NCBI GenBank assembly: GCA_029624765.1
Contig: JARSSO010000004.1
Span: 1 to 34,543 of the forward strand
DNA from: Candidatus Contendibacter sp.
Lineage (GTDB): Bacteria; Pseudomonadota; Gammaproteobacteria; Competibacterales; Competibacteraceae
Reading direction: 5' to 3'
DNA: 34,543 bases
This document shows, piece by piece, positions 1-8,401 of the stretch. Position numbers and translations under genes: made by a program. The stretch's first letter is position 1, and each line of letters begins with the position of its first letter. Under the pieces are notes generated by a model that was not told where the DNA came from, did no database searches, and saw nothing but the letters and a program-made list of their open reading frames with translations.

Positions 1-70
1 GCGTGAAACCCACACACTACATCTTGTGGCCTCCACGGGAGATCTCATTGAGCCACAACCTAATTCAAAC

Positions 71-3000
71 TTAGTTCATTGATAATATGGGAATTATTAT
101 TAGCGGGACTACTATAGCATCAACCTCTTCCATATTGGCCGCATTGGCGATGAGCAACACATCCCACCACAATCCGGCGACATAGTTGGCCCAATAGGGA
201 CCATCTTGCCGCCACTGCCAAGACATGAAATGGCTATTCCCGGAAATTGCCAAGGTTCGGGCAAGGCGTTTCACCTCCGCGATATTGTGGAGTCCCAGAA
301 GGGATTCGGCTCGAAGCTGATACCATGGCGCAAGCAGGCCGTAGACTTGTTTGAATTCACCTACCTCTAAGTCGTTAGGCAGTGGGTTGCCATCGCGCTT
401 GAGTCGGTCGGGAAGCAGGATGATTGGGTCGAATTGTTCTCCCTTCAACACTGCTCTCAGTGCATACGCACACAAGTGAGAGTCTCGGCGGCCATTCCTG
501 AAATAATAGGATTCGGTCCGAGCATGATTCGGTATTTTGGGTAAATGCCGCTCGATATGAGCCAGTATCGCTTGGTGATTGAGTCCAACTCGCGCCATGG
601 CTTCCGCCAACACCACCACTCCCTGTTCCTCGGTCACCTTGTTTGAAGAGAAATCGTACCCCTCGGAATCCGGCGGCTGAATCTCCGACCAAGCGGCGAC
701 CACATCAGCCACCGATTCGGCGGACGGCATTTGGCCCGCTTCGGTTAGCGCGAGCAGGGTGCCCAGCGCGATGCGAGCATCCTGGTAGCGGGCGGATTCC
801 ACAAGCGCCAAGGCCTGAAAGTTGTCGCCCCGATCCAGCAGACTTTCCGCCAAACGGTGTGCGACTCGGAACCTGAACACCTCCGGGCGCCAGCGGGCAA
901 TCCAGTCCACGCATTGCTCCGGTCCTTTCAGAAACAGCCAAGCCCGTGCGAAGGCGGCTGCATCCTCTTCATCGGGTCCATCGCGGTTTGGTTCATCGGA
1001 AGGGAATTCTGCCCATTCGTCCAGCCATTCTTCGGCGAGTCGCAAGGATTGCCTTGCTTCGGCGAGGTGTTCCGGCGCTGGCGCGAGCATGGCGGCATAG
1101 CGGGCGTGGGCGACGCCGTACCAGCCACCGGCACGTTTTCGGAAAACCGTTTCGCGCACTTGCTCCGGCGACCAGAGCGCCGAAATCAGATCATCGTTTT
1201 TGAGCAGCAAGTCGCGTTGGTGCTCCTCGGTGGCGGCTGCTTCGCCCAAACGTAGCAGCAGACGGGCGGCGGTGACTCGATCTCCTTTCTTCCAAGCTAC
1301 TTTCAAGCCGAAGCGTAGTCGTTCGCGCACAATGGCGCGCCGCTCCAACACGTCTTCGATGTTCGGCTCTGCTCCCAAAACATCAGTGAACAACTCGTCG
1401 TGCAGTCCGGCCTGAAATAGCAGACCCGGCCAAGCAGCCGCCACGTAGGCATCCTTGTCCGCCAGCGAGCGAAGCGATTTGACCACGCGATCAAAGCTGG
1501 CTTCGTCGCCGGCAAAACGCCTTCTGAACCACGTTTCGGCTGGCTCATCGCGGAACTGGACGTAACCGTCCAGATGTAACAGAGGTCGCCCGAGATCGGC
1601 TACGAAGCTATCGATGGCAGCCACCTCCACGTTAGTGGCCTTGGCCAGTATCCGCGTCGGCACCCGAGGAGGTAGCGCCGCTAGAGCGCCGCACAACGCA
1701 TCGATTCCAGCCGCCTCGCCAAAGTGTTCCCGAGTCCGTCGTAAAGCATCCTCAACTTCGAATTCGATTTGATCATCTATCGACAAGCGACCCGGACCCA
1801 GCCGCCACAGCAATTCTGGCAGCAAGCCGGCGCGCGCCAGCAGATAGGATTGAATGCGGGGATTGCCGCCGGTATATCGATGGAATTCGACGACTGAACC
1901 CGCGTCAGCCTCGGAAAAGGAACGACGCAGATGGGCGGCGGTTTCCGCTTGGGAGAACGGTTCAAGAGGAATCTCGATGGTTTCCGGGACACGATCCGGA
2001 AAACGATTCCGACGCTCAGTGCGCGCCATCAACACCAAGCGGCAACCGAGTGGTGGTGTTTCCTGCACCAGGTTGCGAACGAATGAGGGGCCTTCGTTGC
2101 GAGCCACGGCGGCGTCTTCGCTATTGTCGGCGGCATCCAGCACCACCAGCACCAGCGCGTCGGCGTGACGTTGGCGCAAGGTGATAGCCGCTTGTTCCAG
2201 CCGGCGTCGGAAGGCTCGCAAGTATTGGTGAGGAGACGCTTTGAGAGGTAACAACGGCTCGCAAAGACCGTTTTCGGCAAGCTCGTTGGCGATTTGCACC
2301 AAGCCCATCTCGTGCAAGTGGCGAGGCTGGCTGGGTTTTCTATAATCGCCCCCCGCAAAGCCATCAAAAACCACTGCCACTGATCCAGGAGGCATCAACG
2401 CCGGCAGCCGCCTTGCAAGGACCGATTTCCCCACACCACTCGTCGCGTGAACGAGTACTGGCGCATTGGCTCGGCGAACGCATTCTGCAACTTGCTCTTC
2501 TTGTTGGGTCGGTAGAGGGGCTGGGATCTCCTCAAAGCGTGGCGGGGCCGGAAACAGGTCTTCCGGCATCGCGACACCAAGGCACTTCAGCAGTGCCGCT
2601 TGGCGGATAACGGGGTCATGGGCTGCATTCGTAAGCGTGTTGCGGCGCACGAATTCCACGAGCTGATCACGTAACTCTTCATCGGTCGAACGCGGCGACA
2701 GGGTGGCCAAACCGCCACGCAACTCGTCATCTTGAACGGCTCGATTAGATTCGCGACCTTGTAGCCTCAATAACCGGAGGAAGCACTTGAACTTGGCAGC
2801 GTTCAAACCCGATTTGGCGTTCCAGCGGGCCAGCGTACTGATCGTTTCCTCATCTGTCTCACCCTCGTCTTGCTGAGCAGCGGCAAGAGCTTGCATCACT
2901 TCGGAGTGAATCGGGCGGTTGGTGACGAAAGCAAATCTAAGTTTGGCGGCAGCAGCCTCCGGACCAAAATCAGCGCATCGCTGCTGGAAAAGGATAATGA

Positions 3001-3304
3001 ACTGGCTGACTGTCTTTGCCAAGCCGGCGATGGTCCACTCGTCTTCCGTTCGGATCGTGGAATGCTTGAGTTGAACGTACTCGACACGCTCGGCAAGCAA
3101 AAAATCTTCGTGGCCGTAATACTCAGCGGTATCTACCACCAACTCGGTGCCCGAAGTTTGCGAGCCACCTTCAGCGGTTGAGCATCCCTCGATGCTCACG
3201 GCCACGAGTCGGCTTCTTTTATCCAACAGGCGCAGGGCGCGCCGCGCCGTCCACAGCAGGTGGAAATCTTCTCCATCGTTACGGTTGCGGACAGGGTCAG
3301 TCAC
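71..3304 (-). CDS. STAND-type NTPase with Cap4/DUF4297-like nuclease N-terminus, probable anti-phage defence protein
   Basis: Large 1077-residue protein. Residues about 8-130 look like a Cap4/DUF4297-type restriction-endonuclease-fold domain: E39, D58 and a QLK motif at 78-80 fit the E-D-QxK active-site pattern. A linker leads to a P-loop NTPase with Walker A ATSGVGKS at 287-294 (Ala in the usual first Gly position), Walker B LVLVVLD ending at D390 followed by AADN, and a sensor-like Arg in LVLMARTERR near 424-432. The remaining 550 residues or so are helical and Leu/Ala-rich, probably a repeat sensor region. This nuclease-STAND-sensor order is known from Avs-type defence proteins, which bind a phage protein and then degrade DNA; that function is inferred here. 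It lies 27 bases downstream of vapC on the same strand, so co-transcription is possible. It is shorter than many Avs proteins, and the last 17 residues are hydrophobic with several ATA codons unlike the rest, so the C-terminus may be altered or truncated. Confidence 0.72.
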   Translation of the reverse strand: MTDPVRNRNDGEDFHLLWTARRALRLLDKRSRLVAVSIEGCSTAEGGSQTSGTELVVDTAEYYGHEDFLLAERVEYVQLKHSTIRTEDEWTIAGLAKTVSQFIILFQQRCADFGPEAAAAKLRFAFVTNRPIHSEVMQALAAAQQDEGETDEETISTLARWNAKSGLNAAKFKCFLRLLRLQGRESNRAVQDDELRGGLATLSPRSTDEELRDQLVEFVRRNTLTNAAHDPVIRQAALLKCLGVAMPEDLFPAPPRFEEIPAPLPTQQEEQVAECVRRANAPVLVHATSGVGKSVLARRLPALMPPGSVAVVFDGFAGGDYRKPSQPRHLHEMGLVQIANELAENGLCEPLLPLKASPHQYLRAFRRRLEQAAITLRQRHADALVLVVLDAADNSEDAAVARNEGPSFVRNLVQETPPLGCRLVLMARTERRNRFPDRVPETIEIPLEPFSQAETAAHLRRSFSEADAGSVVEFHRYTGGNPRIQSYLLARAGLLPELLWRLGPGRLSIDDQIEFEVEDALRRTREHFGEAAGIDALCGALAALPPRVPTRILAKATNVEVAAIDSFVADLGRPLLHLDGYVQFRDEPAETWFRRRFAGDEASFDRVVKSLRSLADKDAYVAAAWPGLLFQAGLHDELFTDVLGAEPNIEDVLERRAIVRERLRFGLKVAWKKGDRVTAARLLLRLGEAAATEEHQRDLLLKNDDLISALWSPEQVRETVFRKRAGGWYGVAHARYAAMLAPAPEHLAEARQSLRLAEEWLDEWAEFPSDEPNRDGPDEEDAAAFARAWLFLKGPEQCVDWIARWRPEVFRFRVAHRLAESLLDRGDNFQALALVESARYQDARIALGTLLALTEAGQMPSAESVADVVAAWSEIQPPDSEGYDFSSNKVTEEQGVVVLAEAMARVGLNHQAILAHIERHLPKIPNHARTESYYFRNGRRDSHLCAYALRAVLKGEQFDPIILLPDRLKRDGNPLPNDLEVGEFKQVYGLLAPWYQLRAESLLGLHNIAEVKRLARTLAISGNSHFMSWQWRQDGPYWANYVAGLWWDVLLIANAANMEEVDAIVVPLIIIPILSMN

Positions 3305-3331
3305 AGGATGCCAAGAAGTTTTGATACCGGC

Positions 3332-3748
3332 TCAGGAGGGCACCATCACCGCCGGAGCCAAACCTATCCGATTGATCCGCCGAGCGAATTTACGGTCGTC
3401 GAAAGAGGCCATGCTATCGCAGTCCCGGTAGCTGGCGTGGTGCAAGGCATCCGCCAGGTCCAGTCCGGCGGCGTGGCAAGCGAGTGCTTGCCGCACCGCG
3501 TCGCGATCCTCGACGCTCACGTGAGGCAGGGCCAGCAGATGGTTCAAGACGGACGCGATTTCGGCGGTGGAAAAGCCGTAGTAGCCCCGCATCACCCATT
3601 CCAGTTCCAGCAACACGGTTTTGCAGACCATGAGCGGCTGGCCGGATTCGATCAAGCGGCGAGCGGCCAAGCGCTGTTTCTCCGCTTCCTCGTCCCCTTC
3701 GTCCTGGATGTAGTAGCGGGCCAGGACATTGGTATCCAAGCCAATCAT
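3332..3748 (-). CDS. vapC: VapC-type PIN-domain ribonuclease toxin
   Basis: A 138-residue PIN-domain protein of normal VapC length. The first acidic residue is in the N-terminal MIGLDTNVLARYY motif (D5), the conserved Glu is in LLELEWV, and further acidic residues are in GLDLADALHHA and SFDDRKFAR; together these form the Mg-binding RNase site. VapC toxins typically cleave tRNA or rRNA when freed from their antitoxin. The start codon overlaps the end of the AbrB-type antitoxin gene by four bases (ATGA arrangement), the usual coupling in such modules. The STAND NTPase gene follows on the same strand. The exact RNA target cannot be read from sequence. Confidence 0.88.
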   Translation of the reverse strand: MIGLDTNVLARYYIQDEGDEEAEKQRLAARRLIESGQPLMVCKTVLLELEWVMRGYYGFSTAEIASVLNHLLALPHVSVEDRDAVRQALACHAAGLDLADALHHASYRDCDSMASFDDRKFARRINRIGLAPAVMVPS

Positions 3749-3978
3749 GGCTTCAACAGGTCGGCCGGGTCAAAATCCGCCGGGACAGCGGGCCGTTTGC
3801 TTTTGAGTATCCCAAAACCACTGGGGGGCGCCTCTTGCGGGGTGCTTTTAACCCGCATTTCGACATGGTCTCCCACCAGTGCAAACTCGATCTGGCTGCC
3901 TTGCCGAATCCCTAGCTGTTGCCGCAGGGATTTAGGGATCGTTACTTGCCCTTTGCTGGTCACTGAAGATAGTTCCAT
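3745..3978 (-). CDS. vapB: AbrB/MazE-type antitoxin (VapB) of the vapBC module
   Basis: A 77-residue protein starting MELSSVTSKGQVTIP. The TSKGQVTIPKSLR stretch is the hallmark of the swapped-hairpin AbrB DNA-binding fold, followed by LGIRQGSQIEF. The C-terminal 30 residues (rich in Pro, Lys and Asp) would be the flexible toxin-binding tail. An upstream in-frame start at 4056 is less likely because it adds residues outside the fold and overlaps cobM. The start at 3978 has a GAAGGGG Shine-Dalgarno-like sequence just upstream. It should repress its own operon and neutralise the PIN toxin encoded immediately downstream. Confidence 0.85.
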   Translation of the reverse strand: MELSSVTSKGQVTIPKSLRQQLGIRQGSQIEFALVGDHVEMRVKSTPQEAPPSGFGILKSKRPAVPADFDPADLLKP

Positions 3979-4033
3979 GAAACACCCCTTCGGGTAATTA
4001 GGAAGATGCCGCCACCGCCGAAATTTCCCGTCC

Positions 4034-4804
4034 TCAATCCTGACCTGAAGGGCCATTTCGCCGATACGCCTCGGCGTGTTCGGCGCTGTAGAGATACGAA
4101 GCGGGAAATCCCTCCGGTTGAATCACCCGCCCGACCAGAATCAGCGCGGTGCGGGTGAAGCCCTTGGCCTCGACCCGGTCGGCGATATCGGCCAGCGTGC
4201 CGACCACGCCGTCCTGATCCGGCCAGGAGACCCGGTGCAGCACCGCCGCCGGGCAATCCGCGCCATAGGAAGGGATCAGTTCCGCGACGATTTCCCGCAG
4301 CTTGTCCACGCTGAGATAGATCGCCAGCGTCGCGCGATGCCGGGCCAGTTCCGGCAGGCTTTCGCCGTCCGGCATCGGCGTTTTGCCCGCGTGACGGGTG
4401 AGAATGATGGTCTGGCTGACACCCGGCAGGGTCAATTCCCGGCGCAGCATCGCGGCCCCGGCGAAGGCGGCGGTCACGCCCGGCACCACCTGATAGGGAA
4501 TTCCCAGCTTCTCCAGTTCGCGGATCTGTTCGCCAATCGCTCCATACAGGGCCGGATCGCCGGTATGCACCCGCGCCACGTCCAACCCCCGTTCGTGCGC
4601 GGCGCGGATGCGGGCGATGATCTGGTCCAGGCTCAGATCAGCGGTGTTGACGATTTCGGCGTCCGGATTGGCGGCCAGAACCACTTCCCTCGGCACCAGC
4701 GAACCGGCGTACAGCACCAGCGGGCATTCGCCGATCAAGCGCCGGCCCTTGACGGTGATTAGTTCGGGATCGCCGGGACCGGCGCCGATGAAATGGACGG
4801 TCAT
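4034..4804 (-). CDS. cobM: Precorrin-4 / cobalt-precorrin-4 C11-methyltransferase
   Basis: A 256-residue SAM-dependent uroporphyrinogen/corrin methyltransferase family protein acting in cobalamin ring synthesis. Visible signatures are the N-terminal MTVHFIGAGPGDPELITVKG, LYAGSLVP, the SAM-site stretch VHTGDPALYGAIGEQ, and VVPGVTAAFAGAA; the C-terminal TALILVGRVI is also typical. The closest named proteins are CobM (aerobic route) and CbiF (anaerobic route). The divergent neighbour is a CbiG homologue, which belongs to the cobalt-early pathway, so CbiF activity is the better functional guess. No other cob/cbi genes are in the window. The downstream vapB begins 55 bases after its stop. Confidence 0.93.
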   Translation of the reverse strand: MTVHFIGAGPGDPELITVKGRRLIGECPLVLYAGSLVPREVVLAANPDAEIVNTADLSLDQIIARIRAAHERGLDVARVHTGDPALYGAIGEQIRELEKLGIPYQVVPGVTAAFAGAAMLRRELTLPGVSQTIILTRHAGKTPMPDGESLPELARHRATLAIYLSVDKLREIVAELIPSYGADCPAAVLHRVSWPDQDGVVGTLADIADRVEAKGFTRTALILVGRVIQPEGFPASYLYSAEHAEAYRRNGPSGQD

Positions 4805-4897
4805 TCGAATTTTCCGTGGTTGGCGTTTTGCGTTGGCGCCGGGGCGGCGTCAAATGGGGAAGCAACGATCCTGATTGGGATGGCGGGGAATAATAGC

Positions 4898-4916
4898 TTA
4901 CCGTAAGGATCGGTAA
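4898..4916. promoter_or_regulatory. Small inverted repeat between cobM and cbiG
   Basis: TTACCG and CGGTAA form a 6-bp stem around a 7-base loop, about 10 bases upstream of the AGGAG that would serve cbiG. It could be an operator for the divergent pair or a hairpin in the cbiG leader. No B12-box or other cobalamin-riboswitch core is apparent in this 132-base gap. The role is unknown. Confidence 0.3.
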
Positions 4917-4936
4917 CTTTGTTTCGAGGAGAGAAA

Positions 4937-5749
4937 GTGGCTATCGAGAATGTGGGGAAGAAACGGTCCATGCCCCCCGTCACCATCGTCAGTCTGACCG
5001 AACCGGGCCGGGCGCTGGCGGAGCGGTTGCGGTCGTTGGCGCCGGACGCCGAATTGCTGCATCGGCCGCAACCCTTCCAGGACACGATTCGTCACCGCTT
5101 CCTCTCGGGTCGCCGGCTGGTGCTGCTGTGCGCGGTCGGTATCGCGGTGCGGAGTCTGGCGCCGGTCTTGCGCGACAAATATCAGGACCCGGCGGTGCTG
5201 GTCCTCGACGAACACGGCCGATTCGTGGTGCCGATCCTGTCCGGCCACGAAGGCGGGGCCAACGAATGGGCGCGGCAAGTCGCCGATTTCCTGGGTGCGC
5301 AGGCGGTCATCACCGGCGCGCAACGCTATACCCATCCCCTGCTGGCGGCGGGCGTGGGCTGCAATCGCGGTTGCCCACTGGAATCATTGCTGGTCCTGCT
5401 TGACCGGACCTTGGCCGAGCACGGTTTGCGGCGCGATGACTTGCGGGCGCTGGCCAGCATCGAACTCAAGCGGGACGAACCGGGATTGCACCAGTTGGCC
5501 GAGACCCTGAATCTGCCGATTCACTTCTATCCCGCCGTCGTGCTGCGGGAGTACGACGACCGCCTCAGCCGCAAGTCCGAAATCGTGTTTCGGGAAACTG
5601 GTTGCCATGGCGTGGCGGAAGCGGCGGCGCTGGCTTGCGCCGAACGCCTGGTCGATCACGATTTCCGGGCGGAACTGATCATCCCCAAGCGGAAAAACAC
5701 CGACGCCACCCTGGCGGTGGCGCGGATTTACGGTAATTGCGAGGACTGA
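4937..5749 (+). CDS. cbiG: Cobalt-precorrin 5A hydrolase CbiG
   Basis: About 270 residues. The N-terminal and central CbiG region is clear from LLCAVGIAVRSLAPVL, DPAVLVLDEHGRFVVPILSGHEGGANE and LGAQAVIT. The C-terminal CbiG/CobE region follows with AAGVGCNRGCPLESL and ASIELKRDEPGL. CbiG opens the delta-lactone of cobalt-precorrin 5A in the anaerobic cobalamin pathway. The start is uncertain: GTG at 4937 has AGGAG five bases upstream and is preferred. ATG at 4970 with GGGGAAG upstream is nearly as good and matches where homology begins, and TTG at 4919 is also in frame. It is divergent from cobM and ends four bases before the convergent esterase gene. Confidence 0.92.
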   Translation: MAIENVGKKRSMPPVTIVSLTEPGRALAERLRSLAPDAELLHRPQPFQDTIRHRFLSGRRLVLLCAVGIAVRSLAPVLRDKYQDPAVLVLDEHGRFVVPILSGHEGGANEWARQVADFLGAQAVITGAQRYTHPLLAAGVGCNRGCPLESLLVLLDRTLAEHGLRRDDLRALASIELKRDEPGLHQLAETLNLPIHFYPAVVLREYDDRLSRKSEIVFRETGCHGVAEAAALACAERLVDHDFRAELIIPKRKNTDATLAVARIYGNCED

Positions 5750-5753
5750 GCCG

Positions 5754-6842
5754 TCATGGATGACCCACGGAGCGTTCCACGAATCGACCGATGCGTTCGA
5801 ACGCTTCCCGGGCCTCCGGCAGAACCGGTTCGAAAAGCTGCCAGACATGCGGCATGTCCGGCCAGGTTTCCAGTTCCGCGCTGGACCCGGCGGCGCGGGC
5901 CTTGTTGACGTAGCGCCGGGCGTCGCCCAGCATCATCTCCGCTTCGCTGGCCTGCACCAGCACCGGCGGCAGGCGGGACAGATCGCCGAAGACCGGGGAA
6001 ATCAACGGGTTGGGTGGAATTATCCGGTTCCAAAGCCAGGTGATCAACAGAAGAAGGGTTTTGGGGAGATACAGAAAGCGCCCCAGACCGGGACCCAGAA
6101 ACACATCGGTTTGGCGATGACTCTTGCAGGTAGGGCTGGACAACGTCATGTCGACGATCGGCGACAGCGCCATGGCGCCTTGCGCGGCGCGCAGCCCCGC
6201 GTCGCGCGCCCAGGCGATGACCATGAGCACCAGGTTGCCTCCCGCCGAGTCGCCGGCCACGAACAACTCGCGGACCGATCCCGGTCCATTGGGACCGTGA
6301 TCCAGAATCCAGCGATAGCCGGCCTGGCAGTCGGCGATCATGTCCCGGCGCGAATGCTCGGGCATCAGCCGGTAGTCCAGCGCCAGCACCGCCGCGCCCG
6401 CGACCCGCGCCAGACGGGTGGTGATCATGCGATGGCCGCTGGGACACCCACTGATGAACGCGCCGCCGTGCAGGTACAGCACCCGGCGATTCGGATCGGA
6501 GCGCGGCGCCAGCACCCACTCGCCCGGCACGCCGCCGGCGTCGGTTTCCTCGATGCGATAATCCGCCGCGCCCACCAGCGACGGGTCCAGGAAGCCTCCC
6601 GCCATCACTCGCCGGATCGCCGCCAGCCGCTGCTTCATGGGAGTGGAACGAATCTCGGCCAGAGCTTGCTCCAACAGAAGTACGACTGCCTGGCAGTCGC
6701 CGCTGGCGGCGTCTCGCCCGCCTGGGCGGATTTCCACCGGCTGGTCGTAAGCGCGCAGGCTCGGACCCTTTAGAAAGCGATGGACGAGTAGCCAGACCAC
6801 CCCCACCAGTAGCAGCAATATCGCCAAGGTCGAATCCGACAT
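5754..6842 (-). CDS. Membrane-anchored alpha/beta hydrolase (hormone-sensitive-lipase-like esterase)
   Basis: A 362-residue protein. The N-terminal 22 or so residues (STLAILLLLVGVVWLLVH) form one hydrophobic segment, suggesting a signal anchor. The catalytic domain shows LYLHGGAFISG, the HGG oxyanion motif of the HSL/acetyl-hydrolase family, then FVAGDSAGGNL with the nucleophilic Ser. Candidate acid and His residues are in SEAEMMLGDA and WPDMPHVWQLF. Such enzymes hydrolyse short-chain esters or lipids; the substrate is not predictable. The start at 6842 has TGAGGAG eight bases upstream, better than the in-frame ATG at 6857. It ends four bases from cbiG (convergent) and lies just downstream of thiD on the same strand. 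Confidence 0.88.
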   Translation of the reverse strand: MSDSTLAILLLLVGVVWLLVHRFLKGPSLRAYDQPVEIRPGGRDAASGDCQAVVLLLEQALAEIRSTPMKQRLAAIRRVMAGGFLDPSLVGAADYRIEETDAGGVPGEWVLAPRSDPNRRVLYLHGGAFISGCPSGHRMITTRLARVAGAAVLALDYRLMPEHSRRDMIADCQAGYRWILDHGPNGPGSVRELFVAGDSAGGNLVLMVIAWARDAGLRAAQGAMALSPIVDMTLSSPTCKSHRQTDVFLGPGLGRFLYLPKTLLLLITWLWNRIIPPNPLISPVFGDLSRLPPVLVQASEAEMMLGDARRYVNKARAAGSSAELETWPDMPHVWQLFEPVLPEAREAFERIGRFVERSVGHP

Positions 6843-6863
6843 GAATTTTCTCCTCAAGATCGT

Positions 6864-7670
6864 TCAGGGCCAGGGCCGCGCCGCATGCCCGTGATTCAGT
6901 GGACCCCGGCCCTTGCCCAAACCGGGCGCGGTGCGAATCGCTTCTTGCACGTAAGCCAGCGCCCGCCGCGCCGCCGCGGTCAGCGGCAACCCTTGCGCCA
7001 GCCCCGTGGCGATGGCCGAGGCCAGGGTGCAGCCGGCGCCATGGGTATTGCGGCTGTCGACACGCGGCGCGGCGAACGCCTCCGCGCCTCCCGGCCAGAC
7101 CAGCCAGTCGGTGACGGTGTCGCCGGGCAGGTGTCCCCCCTTGATCAGCGCCGCCGCCGGCCCGAGTTCGAGCAACCGGCGGCCCGCCGCCGCCAGGTCG
7201 TCGGGTTCCCGGATCGACAGCCCGCTCAATGCCTCCGCCTCGCGAACGTTGGGCGTGATCAGGGCGGCGCGGGGCAGCAGGCGCTGGATCAGCGTCTCGC
7301 GCGCCGCCGGGTCGAGCAGCGCATCGCCACCCTTGGCGTACATGACCGGATCGACCACCACCGGGATACCGATCGCCGCCCGGTCCAGCGTCTCGACCAC
7401 GGCGTCGATGACGGCGGCGTGGTGCAACATGCCGGTCTTGACGCAGTCGGCGCCCAAGTCGTTCAGCACCACTTCCATTTGTTGGACGATGAAGGCCGGT
7501 TCCACCCCGACGATGCCGAAGACGCCCTGGGTGTTTTGCGCGGTCAGCGCGGTGAGCGCTGTCGCCGCGTAGCCACCCAGCGCCGTCACCGTCTTCAGAT
7601 CGGCCTGAATTCCCGCGCCGCCGCCGGAATCCGAACCCGCCACGATCAGTACCCGTCCTTTCGTTACCAT
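6864..7670 (-). CDS. thiD: Hydroxymethylpyrimidine / phosphomethylpyrimidine kinase
   Basis: A 268-residue ribokinase-fold protein that phosphorylates HMP and HMP-P in thiamine biosynthesis. Signatures are [20 protein letters not shown] at the N-terminus, [28 protein letters not shown], and the anion-hole motif [14 protein letters not shown]. The length matches E. coli ThiD. A GGGAGAA ribosome-binding site precedes the ATG at 7670. No TPP-riboswitch core is visible upstream; instead a strong inverted repeat lies between this gene and the divergent thioesterase. The esterase gene follows after about 20 bases, probably in the same transcript. Confidence 0.95.
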   Translation of the reverse strand: MVTKGRVLIVAGSDSGGGAGIQADLKTVTALGGYAATALTALTAQNTQGVFGIVGVEPAFIVQQMEVVLNDLGADCVKTGMLHHAAVIDAVVETLDRAAIGIPVVVDPVMYAKGGDALLDPAARETLIQRLLPRAALITPNVREAEALSGLSIREPDDLAAAGRRLLELGPAAALIKGGHLPGDTVTDWLVWPGGAEAFAAPRVDSRNTHGAGCTLASAIATGLAQGLPLTAAARRALAYVQEAIRTAPGLGKGRGPLNHGHAARPWP

Positions 7671-7719
7671 GCGTTCTCCCAGGTTTGGAGTTTCAAGCCA
7701 TTACGCCAATTGCGCGCGG

Positions 7720-7753
7720 CCGTAAAAGCGGGTAGCGTACCGCGCTTTTACGG
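7720..7753. repeat. Near-perfect 15-bp inverted repeat between divergent thiD and thioesterase genes
   Basis: CCGTAAAAGCG (7720-7730) pairs with CGCTTTTACGG (7743-7753). Inside it GGTA pairs with TACC around a GCG loop, leaving one bulged G. It sits 50 bases from thiD and 18 bases from the ATG of the thioesterase. It could be an operator, a leader hairpin, a bidirectional terminator remnant or a dispersed palindromic repeat; the window alone cannot decide. Confidence 0.6.
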
Positions 7754-7771
7754 AACGTGGTGATTATAACC

Positions 7772-8302
7772 ATGCGGATCGAATCCCCCCTGTGCCTGTA
7801 CACCGGCGTGGTGCCACCCGAGTGGATCGATAGCAACGGCCATATGAACGTCGCCTATTACGTACTGGCGTTCGATCATGCCACCGACGCCTTCATGGAG
7901 TGTCTGGGCATGGGGCGGGACTATCAGGATCGCCAGCGCTGCTCCACCTTCGTGGTGGAAACCCATGTCAATTATCAGCGCGAGCTGGTGGCCGGCAATC
8001 CCATGCGCGTCACCACCCAGTTGCTCGGCTTCGACAGCAAGCGAATTCACTATTTCCATCGGCTGTATCACGCCGACCGGGGCTTTCTGTCCGCCACCAC
8101 CGAGTTGATGGTGATCCATGTGGATTTGACCGAGCGCCACAGCGCGCCGATGCCGGTGTCGGCCATGGATCGGCTGAGCACGCTGATGGCGGCGCATATC
8201 CAACTGTCGCGTCCACCCCAATCGGGCCGGGTGATGGGGGTGCGCGCCAAGTCTCCCACCATCCAGCCCGAAACGCCGGTGTTGCGTTGGCTGTCCAGAT
8301 GA
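7772..8302 (+). CDS. Hotdog-fold acyl-CoA thioesterase (4HBT family)
   Basis: A 176-residue protein with a 4-hydroxybenzoyl-CoA-thioesterase-like hotdog domain: VPPEWIDSNGHMNVAYYVLAFD carries the D-x-N-G-H-M-N active-site loop, followed by THVNYQRELVAG and the ATTELMVIHVDL strand. Related proteins occur alone or fused to carnitine/3-hydroxyacyl dehydrogenases; the substrate here is unknown. The ATG at 7772 is chosen because homology begins soon after. An in-frame GTG at 7757 would place the initiation site at the foot of the strong hairpin. It is divergent from thiD and single in context. Confidence 0.82.
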   Translation: MRIESPLCLYTGVVPPEWIDSNGHMNVAYYVLAFDHATDAFMECLGMGRDYQDRQRCSTFVVETHVNYQRELVAGNPMRVTTQLLGFDSKRIHYFHRLYHADRGFLSATTELMVIHVDLTERHSAPMPVSAMDRLSTLMAAHIQLSRPPQSGRVMGVRAKSPTIQPETPVLRWLSR

Positions 8303-8401
8303 GTCGCAGGGGCGGTCATGTTCAACCGACGCCGATCAGCGTTCATTCAGCTTGACCTTTTTACCCTGGCGGACAGGCTTAGTCATCCGAGGCATATCGT
8401 C

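Noticed and set aside
6885..7763. Plus-strand open frame opposite thiD
   Set aside because: Arg/Gln-rich shadow of thiD.
7671..7771. TPP riboswitch upstream of thiD
   Set aside because: No CUGAGA-type core or other THI-box element is seen; the only structure is the inverted repeat.
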